In this document: positions 1 through 5,703 of the stretch, one piece after another | Numbering within the stretch: position 1 is the first letter of the stretch | Layout: each line of letters starts with the position of its first letter | Assembly: GCA_015061185.1 (NCBI GenBank) | Contig: SUWZ01000031.1 | Coordinates: forward strand, 1 to 42,112 | DNA: 42,112 nt | Direction of reading: 5' to 3' | From: Bacteroidales bacterium | Lineage (GTDB): Bacteria; Bacteroidota; Bacteroidia; Bacteroidales; Paludibacteraceae | Made by a program: the position numbers and the translations under genes | The notes under the pieces: model-generated | Seen by the model: the letters and a program-made list of their open reading frames with translations, nothing else | Databases searched by the model: none | What the model was told of the DNA's origin: nothing

Positions 1-77
1 AAGATGGATTCGAACCACCGAAGGCATAAGCCAGCAGATTTACAGTCTGCCCCATTTGGCCACTCTGGTATTCGCCC
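1..77 (-). tRNA. tRNA-Tyr (GTA), 3' end cut by the window
   Basis: Read on the minus strand, the gene begins GGGCGAA (ends at 77) and carries an anticodon stem-loop with GTA, a long variable arm and the T-loop GGTTCGAATCC. The matching acceptor strand would be TTCGCCC, of which only the first two bases lie in the window, so the 3' end lies beyond position 1. The long variable arm is as expected for bacterial tRNA-Tyr. It lies 34 bp downstream of tRNA-Thr and is probably in the same transcript. Confidence 0.95.
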
Positions 78-111
78 TACACAACTTATATTTTAAAGAT
101 CTCTTCTTTTG

Positions 112-185
112 AGCCTCTTGTCGGATTCGAACCAACGACCCCGAGATTACAAATCACGTGCTCTGGCCAACTGAGCTAAAGAGGC
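112..185 (-). tRNA. tRNA-Thr (TGT)
   Basis: On the minus strand the acceptor arms GCCTCTT (185-179) and AAGAGGC (119-113) pair perfectly. The D-arm, the anticodon loop with TGT and the T-arm with GTTCGAATC are all in place. CCA is not encoded. It is followed by tRNA-Tyr, and a Bacteroidetes-type promoter lies about 50 bp upstream. Confidence 0.96.
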
Positions 186-232
186 GGTCAAATTTCACGC
201 CGCTTCATCGTGCGTAACTTTGAAACGGCGTG

Positions 233-263
233 CAAATGTAGGCATTTTTTTTTACCCTGCAAA
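233..263 (-). promoter_or_regulatory. Promoter of the tRNA-Thr/tRNA-Tyr cluster
   Basis: The minus strand shows TTTG (263-260), 19 bases, then TACATTTG (240-233), an exact match to the Bacteroidetes sigma-ABfr pattern TTTG-N19..21-TAnnTTTG. Transcription should begin near 226. Just inside lies a 7-bp inverted repeat (CACGCCG 226-232 and 196-202), which could shape the 5' leader. The tRNAs can therefore be transcribed independently of hpf. Confidence 0.7.
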
Positions 264-274
264 TTTTTTTTGAA

Positions 275-580
275 TTATTTTTTCAATTCATTCGCTTTTT
301 CTTTCGCTTTTTTAATAGAACGTATCATCGCATCCATTGAATTATCAAACGCCTCCTCGAATGAATCTGCGGTTTTATTCACTACTAATTCACTTCCCGG
401 CATCAACACCTTCAACATCACTTTCTTATTATCAGACGTCTCTGGCTTTACAACCTCCAATACAACATCAACCGCCGTAATCTTATCTGAATATTGTTCC
501 AATTTGGCGATTTTCTTATTGATAAACTCTTCTAACTTAACCGTTGCATCAAAATGCACTGTCTGAACTGTCACCTTCAT
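275..580 (-). CDS. hpf: Ribosome hibernation promoting factor, short type
   Basis: The 101-residue protein matches the short HPF/RaiA (ribosomal subunit interface) family over its whole length. It has an N-terminal beta strand (MKVTVQTVHF), a helix with LEEFINKKIAKLEQY, a VVLEVVKPE strand and a basic C-terminal helix ending KKAKEKANELKK. The family binds the decoding region of the 30S subunit and helps form inactive 70S or 100S ribosomes in starvation; the C-terminal dimerisation domain of long HPF is absent. It starts 18 bp after xerC on the same strand, so it is probably co-transcribed. A full AGGAGG lies 8 bases before the ATG, which is uncommon in Bacteroidetes, where Shine-Dalgarno pairing is little used. 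Confidence 0.93.
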   Translation of the reverse strand: MKVTVQTVHFDATVKLEEFINKKIAKLEQYSDKITAVDVVLEVVKPETSDNKKVMLKVLMPGSELVVNKTADSFEEAFDNSMDAMIRSIKKAKEKANELKK

Positions 581-598
581 AATCTGTCCCTCCTAATT

Positions 599-1516
599 TT
601 AAGTTTTTTTATCTGCCCTTGGATGGGCGCGTTCATAAATCTCTCGTAACTGCTCAAATGTGGTATGAGTATATACCTCAGTGGCAGCTAAATTTGCATG
701 TCCAAGCAACTCCTTTACCGCATTCAACTCCGCTCCATTGTTCAACATTAGCGTAGCAAACGTATGTCGCAAAACGTGCGGACTTCGCTGCGTTAACGAA
801 CTCACTTCGGACAAATAGTTCCTTACTACTCGATAGACCAACATTGGATATAGCGGACTTCCATCTTTTCGAACAAAAAATGTTGAAACATTCCCTAACT
901 GCAATTCCTTTCTTGCCTCTAAATAGGATAAGAATGACTCCTTCATTTTTTTTTCAAAGGGTATCAAACGCTGTTTAGATCCTTTTCCTATTACAGATAC
1001 ATAACATTTGGAAAAATCTATATCAGCATCTTTTATCCCTATCAATTCTGATTCTCGAATTCCTAATGTATAGAAAGCCTCTATAATGGTTGAATCTCGA
1101 ACTCCCTCAAAATTATCCGGAAAGAGTTCTTGCCTATTCGCCAAAAGCGCCTCTATTTCGGACTCCTTCACAAACTTAGGCAACCGCACCTCTCTCTTTA
1201 GAGATACTACTTGTTGCATCGGATTATGTTTTATTAAATCCTTTTGTTTTAAGTAGCGAAAAAAAGATTTCAACGTAGATAATCTTCTATTGACAGAAGA
1301 GGCACTATTTTTATCTCCTTTTCTGAGAGAAACAATCCATTCTCGAATCAACATCGAATCTATCGAATCCAACTTAAACTCTTTTAAGTCGCATGACTTC
1401 ACGTAATCCTGAAACAAATGCAAATCCGCCTTGTAAGAAGCTATGGTATGAGAAGAAAAACCCTTTTCATACTCTATATATTGCAAATATTTCTCAATTA
1501 ACGAAGAAATCATCAT
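599..1516 (-). CDS. xerC: Tyrosine recombinase XerC/XerD-type
   Basis: The 305-residue protein has an N-terminal SAM-like core-binding domain (residues about 5-90) and a C-terminal catalytic domain. Visible catalytic residues are Arg in LGIRESEL (about 153), His and Arg in HVLRH (about 248-251), the LGHA box, and the nucleophilic Tyr in VYTHTT (about 283). Length and motifs match chromosome-dimer-resolution Xer recombinases rather than phage integrases, and there is no phage context on this side. It lies between rpsU and hpf, an arrangement usual in Bacteroidales, so it is probably housekeeping. Whether it is the XerC or XerD partner cannot be decided from sequence alone. Two ATGs open the frame (1516 and 1513); the first is used here. 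Confidence 0.9.
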   Translation of the reverse strand: MMISSLIEKYLQYIEYEKGFSSHTIASYKADLHLFQDYVKSCDLKEFKLDSIDSMLIREWIVSLRKGDKNSASSVNRRLSTLKSFFRYLKQKDLIKHNPMQQVVSLKREVRLPKFVKESEIEALLANRQELFPDNFEGVRDSTIIEAFYTLGIRESELIGIKDADIDFSKCYVSVIGKGSKQRLIPFEKKMKESFLSYLEARKELQLGNVSTFFVRKDGSPLYPMLVYRVVRNYLSEVSSLTQRSPHVLRHTFATLMLNNGAELNAVKELLGHANLAATEVYTHTTFEQLREIYERAHPRADKKT

Positions 1517-1530
1517 CGTAAGTATAAAGA

Positions 1531-1560
1531 CGAATATAGCGATATTTTTTTATTTAACAA
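1531..1560 (-). promoter_or_regulatory. Probable promoter of xerC-hpf
   Basis: The minus strand has TTG (1560-1558), 19 bases, then TATATTCG (1538-1531), one mismatch from TAnnTTTG. The predicted start of transcription is near 1524, only about 8 bases before the first ATG, so the message would be nearly leaderless. The rpsU terminator at 1787-1816 lies upstream, so a separate promoter here makes sense. Confidence 0.5.
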
Positions 1561-1786
1561 TAGGATTCTCAAAAAAAATGAAATTATCAGATGATTTTTT
1601 ATATTTTTTAGGAATTCACAGCTTTATAAAGAAGAAAAAAAATCTCAATTCTTCCACACTCTATCCTGCTCGAAAATTTAAATAATTCTTTAGCAGAATT
1701 TATTGACCTTATCGAAAATAATCATAAAACAGTGCGAATGCGATTCTCCCCAATGGAGAGAACATAAGACCTTATACCCTATAAAC

Positions 1787-1816
1787 AAAAAAAAGGACAT
1801 ACCACAAAGCATGCCC
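1787..1816 (-). terminator. Intrinsic terminator of rpsU
   Basis: On the minus strand GGGCATGC (1816-1809), a 6-base loop and GTATGTCC (1802-1795) form an 8-bp stem with two G-U pairs, followed directly by eight Ts (1794-1787). It lies 27 bp after the rpsU stop codon. Confidence 0.8.
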
Positions 1817-1842
1817 CTATCTCATAAAGAAAACAGATTCTA

Positions 1843-2034
1843 TTATTCTTCAGCTCTCTTAAGTTGTTGAACGTAAATTGCGTGAATCTTTTGTTGACGT
1901 TTAACAACAGAAGGTTTTTCAAATTGTTGTCTGCTACGCAATTCTTTAATAACACCTGTTTTTTCAAACTTTCTTTTAAATTTCTTCAAGGCTTTTTCTA
2001 TATTTTCGCCTTCTTTTACCGGTACTACGATCAT
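1843..2034 (-). CDS. rpsU: 30S ribosomal protein bS21
   Basis: The 63-residue basic protein begins MIVVPVKEGENIEKALKKFKRK and ends in a Lys/Arg-rich helix, matching bS21 over its full length. In Bacteroidetes ribosomes bS21 is known to help occlude the anti-Shine-Dalgarno end of 16S rRNA. The upstream leader is almost pure A/T with no Shine-Dalgarno sequence. The gene has its own promoter (2086-2116) and terminator (1787-1816), making it a monocistronic unit beside xerC-hpf. Confidence 0.95.
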   Translation of the reverse strand: MIVVPVKEGENIEKALKKFKRKFEKTGVIKELRSRQQFEKPSVVKRQQKIHAIYVQQLKRAEE

Positions 2035-2085
2035 AATTTTTTTCTATTTTATTTTTTTATTTTTATTTTCTTTTAAAAGCGACTG

Positions 2086-2116
2086 CAAAAATAGACAATA
2101 TTTTTTGATTCACAAA
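2086..2116 (-). promoter_or_regulatory. Promoter of rpsU
   Basis: The minus strand shows TTTG (2116-2113), 19 bases, then TATTTTTG (2093-2086), a full match to the Bacteroidetes consensus. Transcription is expected to start near 2079, giving an AT-only leader of about 45 bases before the ATG at 2034. Confidence 0.75.
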
Positions 2117-2152
2117 AAGTTTTTTCACATCTTTTTTATAAAATTCTACAAA

Positions 2153-2647
2153 TTAACATTTTTCCTTCTTTTTCTCTAATCGTCCTGCCGTGGTTGCTCC
2201 GGCTCTTTCTGCGCCTTTGTAAAACCGTTCCCCCTCTTGTGTTGCCATCAGAAAGGCTTCTCCCAGCTCTTCTGCAGAGATGCCTCCCGCACTCATTCTC
2301 TCTTTCAATTGAGCAATGCTTTCTCCCGTCTTTCTGCTGATGACCTCCAACGAGTTGAACCCTGCATTAATCATCTGCATCAGATCCTGTCCCATCAATT
2401 TTCCGGATGCAGTGGCTTGCGAAAATGCCAATGCCAGCGATTTCATCTTCTCTTTGTCTCCCAAAGCAATATCACCAATGTTTTGCAGTCTTTCAAAAGC
2501 AAAGTCTGCACTCAACCCGAACGACATCATTGTTTTCTGTGCCTCCAAGAGGGTGGTGCGGTCGTATGGGGTGGAAGAACCATATTTGGTTATGCTCTCG
2601 GAAAGGCGTTCTTCCGCCTCTGCATTGCCATTGAGCAAGGTAAGCAT
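2153..2647 (-). pseudogene. Fragment of a phage tail tape-measure protein
   Basis: The 164 codons read as an internal piece of the N-terminal tape-measure domain found in phage and prophage tail proteins. Landmarks are SITKYGSSTPYDRTTLLEAQ, FGLSADFAFERLQNIGD, a KLMGQDLMQMINAGFNSLEVI block, and GGISAEELGEAFLMATQEG. The first part of that domain is missing, and so are the many hundreds of residues that normally follow, because the frame stops after RLEKKKEKC. No other tail, head or lysis gene lies nearby. It is therefore best read as a relic of a decayed prophage or imported tail cluster. It abuts the tandem small-RNA units. Confidence 0.7.
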
Positions 2648-2693
2648 TTACAAAGATATTTTTGCAACTGATTCACTGCACAGCCGGAAAAAC

Positions 2694-2793
2694 AAAAAAA
2701 AATGGTCGGAATAAATCCAACCATTTCCTCGGTGCGAACGCCCAAAGTGCTATGCTAAGGGAAAGTTGCGCCGACAGCCCATTTAAGGGACAC
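2694..2793 (-). ncRNA. Candidate small RNA, copy 1
   Basis: A unit of about 100 nt with its own promoter (2800-2830) and an intrinsic terminator. The terminator stem is 11 bp (2716-2726 with 2700-2710), has a 5-base loop and is followed by a T run. Upstream of it, GCG-C-AAC and CCC (2771-2765, 2761-2759) can pair with GGG and GTTCGC (2743-2741, 2739-2734). A small CCC/GGG hairpin (2789-2787, 2780-2778) lies near the 5' end. There is no start codon with an ORF of useful length. The second copy, 132 bp away, preserves these features. The RNA family is not recognised. Confidence 0.65.
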
Positions 2794-2799
2794 GCTTAA

Positions 2800-2830
2800 C
2801 AAATATACAACAAATAATTGAAGTAACAAA
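2800..2830 (-). promoter_or_regulatory. Promoter of small RNA copy 1
   Basis: The minus strand has TTTG (2830-2827), 19 bases and TATATTTG (2807-2800), matching the Bacteroidetes consensus exactly. Predicted transcription start is near 2793. It overlaps the T-run of the terminator of copy 2, so the two units are packed end to end. Confidence 0.7.
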
Positions 2831-2923
2831 AAAATGGTCGGAACAAATCCAACCATTTCCTCGGTGCGAACGCCCAAAGTGCTATGCTAAGGGAGGTTGC
2901 GCCGATCCGCTCATTTAAGAGAC
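2826..2923 (-). ncRNA. Candidate small RNA, copy 2
   Basis: The second unit is nearly identical to copy 1 through its 3' two-thirds and diverges at the 5' end. The terminator stem (2848-2858 with 2832-2842) is unchanged and differs only in one loop base. The 5' mini-hairpin reads CTC/GAG where copy 1 reads CCC/GGG, so the middle pair changed on both sides. The promoter differs in sequence but keeps the consensus. Conserved structure with diverged flanks suggests a functional RNA rather than a passive duplication. Confidence 0.65.
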
Positions 2924-2929
2924 TTATTG

Positions 2930-2960
2930 CAAAAGTATAGGAAATAATTGAAATAAGCAA
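2930..2960 (-). promoter_or_regulatory. Promoter of small RNA copy 2
   Basis: The minus strand has TTG (2960-2958), 20 bases and TACTTTTG (2937-2930), matching the Bacteroidetes pattern. Predicted transcription start is near 2923. Confidence 0.65.
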
Positions 2961-3280
2961 TTATCGGGTATTTAAAACAAAAAAAATAAAAATTCCAGAA
3001 TACAGTTAGTGGGGACCTAAGCCAAATTAAAATTCTATATTTACAGGGTTTAAACGATACCAAATTCATTTAAATTCACGCACTGAAAAACGAAGCCCTT
3101 GTTGAACACACACTACGAAGAGGCATCCCCATTTATGAGCGAAAAAGGGTGGAGCAATTATGCGGATAAAATCAAAGCAATAGAGAAATAAGAGAGAAAA
3201 GTTTCAGAGTAATAAAGGTATGATTCAAGTAAGATGATAGATTTTGATTTATCCGAAACATATCAAATTAACACGAAAAT
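2961..3280. other. Gene-free stretch with a possible decayed coding fragment
   Basis: No intact gene is visible. On the plus strand about 3086-3186 reads as an open stretch of some 33 codons (KNEALVEHTLRRGIPIYE...) preceded by a stop, and a neighbouring frame continues as MSEKGWSNYADKIKAIEK and a stop. The look is of a frameshifted relic, but the family is not recognised. Confidence 0.3.
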
Positions 3281-3317
3281 AAAAAAATAGTAAAGACGGT
3301 ACTCTGACCGTCTTTAC
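3281..3317 (-). terminator. Intrinsic terminator of the adhesin-OmpA-PorP operon
   Basis: On the minus strand GTAAAGACGGT (3317-3307), a 6-base loop and ACCGTCTTTAC (3300-3290) pair perfectly over 11 bp and are followed within two bases by seven Ts (3287-3281). It sits 28 bp past the stop codon of the PorP/SprF gene. Confidence 0.92.
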
Positions 3318-3344
3318 CCAAATAACTTTAAAAATTCATGAATA

Positions 3345-4250
3345 TTAGAACTGCATAGACAACAAGATGTCATGCGTATTAGACGGCAAATTATTGCATC
3401 TGCCTAAATTCATATTATATGTATAACCGATTCTATATTTGTTCCACTCAAATCCTGCAGTGATAGCCAACAATGACATCTTAGCAGGGTTAGATAAATC
3501 GGGTTTCCATGTTACACCACCCCAAATAAATTTGTTGTAAAACAACATTGCGTTAACCTCGATATTATTAATTTTCCCCTTATGCATATAAGAGAGAGCC
3601 GGTGCAATATCAAAATGAGACGAAATAGGAAGTAAAGCACGACCATACAAATAGAAGTGACGACCCGACTTAAATGTCGTAGAAGAGTCGTTCAACAAGT
3701 GTGTACAAGAGATACCCACCATCCAAATTTTGGAAGTAAGCTCAAAACCCAAATTAATATCCGGAGTAATTTCTGTGGTTTTATCTTGAACATAAGTCTC
3801 CATTCCATACTCAACCTCATCACGCATAGTATTGTTGGCAGGATTGAAATAGCCAAAATTCACACCACCGGAAATACCCATAGACAAGATATACTTTTCA
3901 CTCAAATCCAAGTGATAAGAATAGACGATTTGCGCATTGGTTGTGCTATGTCCTATACCTAAATGGTCATGATAAACAGACAAACCAAGACTCGACTTCA
4001 ACTTTTCGCTATAACCGGAAAAGTTTAGCAAACCGGTCTTAGGTCCATTATCAACCCCAACCCATTGGAAACGCCCCAAGACAAAGAGGTCGAATTTATC
4101 ATTGTTACCCGTACCTGCCGGGTTAACATTGATACGAGAAAATAGTTGTTGAGACATCATCAAATCTTGTTGAGCACTCATTGTACAACAAAACAACAAG
4201 GACGATATAGTGAATATAACTCTTTTAATATATCTATTTAATCTATTCAT
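3345..4250 (-). CDS. PorP/SprF family outer membrane protein
   Basis: The 301-residue protein has a signal peptide (hydrophobic VIFTISSLLFCCTMSA, residues about 11-26). It then carries the PorP/SprF hallmarks: QDLMMSQQLFSRINVNPAGTG near the N-terminus, QWVGVDNGPKTGLLNFSGY, LGLSVYHDHLGI, and a C-terminus ending in an aromatic beta strand (ILLSMQF). The family forms beta-barrels of the T9SS; SprF is needed for export of the type-B client SprB in Flavobacterium, and PorP-like proteins also attach to the PorE complex in Porphyromonas. It is the last gene of an operon behind an OmpA-family protein and a type-B client, so it is most likely the dedicated partner of that client. Confidence 0.88.
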   Translation of the reverse strand: MNRLNRYIKRVIFTISSLLFCCTMSAQQDLMMSQQLFSRINVNPAGTGNNDKFDLFVLGRFQWVGVDNGPKTGLLNFSGYSEKLKSSLGLSVYHDHLGIGHSTTNAQIVYSYHLDLSEKYILSMGISGGVNFGYFNPANNTMRDEVEYGMETYVQDKTTEITPDINLGFELTSKIWMVGISCTHLLNDSSTTFKSGRHFYLYGRALLPISSHFDIAPALSYMHKGKINNIEVNAMLFYNKFIWGGVTWKPDLSNPAKMSLLAITAGFEWNKYRIGYTYNMNLGRCNNLPSNTHDILLSMQF

Positions 4251-4274
4251 TTTAATTTCTCCTTATAATTGGTG

Positions 4275-5681
4275 TTAGTTCAACTTTAAAATTTCTACGC
4301 GACGATTCTTTTGATGCTCAGCTTCGGTTTTAGCATCCTTTACGATAGGCATTAACTCACCTTCTCCCTTAACTTTCAAACGATAAGGAGAAACATCTTT
4401 CATCAACAATTGGAACATAACCCATTGAGCACGTCTTAACGAAAGAGATTCATTGTACTCCAAAGACCCACGTTCATCGGTATGACCCACAATTAAGAAA
4501 TCACTATTAGGGAAAGCGTTTATAAAGTCGAGAACGATTAAAATATCACGTTCAAAAGTACCATTCGCCATTTGTTGGTCATAATCAAAATAGAAAATAC
4601 GTTTGTCCAAAGTACCATAAACGTTATCAGAAATTTTAACAACAGTATTCGGATTTGATTTTGCAGCTGCAATTACAGAATCTACAGAAGCAATAGAAAC
4701 CTCAGGACGATCAGAGGGTGTATTTTTCTTCCCCTTTGGTTCGGAGGATGCGGTATCAGCCATTACGACTGAAGAGTCACCCAACAACATTGCGGAAGAG
4801 TCCACCTTTCCATTTGTCAAACCGGCAATAAGAATCGAATCAGCCACACGCTTTTCCTCTGCCAATCTTTGTTCTTCTAATATACGTTTTTGCATCTCGA
4901 TAGAATCACGCTTCAAAGCCGCTAACAGTCTCTCCTCTTGAACCTTGTTGTATTGTTCATAATCGACAGGTTCACTTTTTGAGAACAAACTATAAGTAGA
5001 ATCCGATTGAGACGCATTTCCTCTATTGGAAGCAAACACCAACATACCTTCATCATTCACAAATGGAAAATCTTCGTCAGCATCCACCGTATTTACACTC
5101 GCATCCAAACGAACCGGATTACCCCACTCGCCATTTTGCCCCTTAGCCATTTCCCAAATATCTCTGCTCTTCACGTTATTCATATTAGAAGAGAAGTAAA
5201 GAACATCACCTTGACTGTTTATTGTTGGATTTACAATAACGATAGAATCTTTCGGCAAATATCTCCAATTGGCATAAGCCAAAACAGAACCCGGGTATTT
5301 ATCACGTTTAACTTCGGAACCTTTCACTTCGATATAAGCACTATTCACCCACTTACCACTTTTGCGTTGTTTCGCTTTTAACAACTTTCCACCATTAACA
5401 TAATAAAGTTCCCCGCTCTTTTCAGAATATGCAAACTGACCTTCAGGTTGAATCCGATCAAAATCAGTAGTGTAAGTTGCATTTACGATTTTACCACGAC
5501 TATCCAACTCGGCAATAAAGAAACTATCATTTTTAAAAAACACAACACTATTATTCTTGTAACGAGATAAAACCTGATTAGATTTAACATTTTCGTCATT
5601 CTCGAAATTTGCCACTTGTGCGCCAAAAATTGGTAACACCCAGACGGCAACATAAAATAAGGATATTAACCTTCTCATCAT
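4275..5681 (-). CDS. OmpA-family protein with PD40-like N-terminal part
   Basis: The 468-residue protein has a signal peptide (MMRRLISLFYVAVWVLPIFGA). A beta-propeller-like region follows with PD40-type strands (for example GDVLYFSSN and GMLVFASNRG, residues about 165-220), then a charged helical linker (EERLLAALKRDSIEMQKRI, about 240-290). The C-terminal OmpA domain (about 355-466) contains FYFDYDQ, VGHTDERGS, LSLRRAQWV and a final RRVEILKLN. The OmpA domain should bind peptidoglycan. The layout resembles PorE-type proteins of the T9SS without the TPR part. It lies 22 bp after the surface-protein gene and 24 bp before PorP/SprF, so a role anchoring that module is likely. Confidence 0.85.
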   Translation of the reverse strand: MMRRLISLFYVAVWVLPIFGAQVANFENDENVKSNQVLSRYKNNSVVFFKNDSFFIAELDSRGKIVNATYTTDFDRIQPEGQFAYSEKSGELYYVNGGKLLKAKQRKSGKWVNSAYIEVKGSEVKRDKYPGSVLAYANWRYLPKDSIVIVNPTINSQGDVLYFSSNMNNVKSRDIWEMAKGQNGEWGNPVRLDASVNTVDADEDFPFVNDEGMLVFASNRGNASQSDSTYSLFSKSEPVDYEQYNKVQEERLLAALKRDSIEMQKRILEEQRLAEEKRVADSILIAGLTNGKVDSSAMLLGDSSVVMADTASSEPKGKKNTPSDRPEVSIASVDSVIAAAKSNPNTVVKISDNVYGTLDKRIFYFDYDQQMANGTFERDILIVLDFINAFPNSDFLIVGHTDERGSLEYNESLSLRRAQWVMFQLLMKDVSPYRLKVKGEGELMPIVKDAKTEAEHQKNRRVEILKLN

Positions 5682-5703
5682 TATCTATTCTAATTATTGT
5701 CAA

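Larger units (their letters stand above)
2694..2957. repeat. Two tandem 132-bp units
   Basis: The unit starting at 2701 recurs at 2833, exactly 132 bp later. About 60 bp (2701-2760 and 2833-2892) are identical apart from one base, after which similarity drops gradually. The repeat unit coincides with one small-RNA gene including promoter and terminator. Confidence 0.9.

Noticed and set aside
599-1516. Prophage or transposon integrase next to tRNA genes
   Set aside because: Length, motifs and the rpsU-xerC-hpf context indicate a chromosomal Xer recombinase; the tRNA genes show no attachment-site duplication within the window.
2237-2714. Plus-strand ORFs across the tape-measure region
   Set aside because: They are antisense shadows of the minus-strand tape-measure fragment, which has clear protein similarity; their translations resemble nothing.
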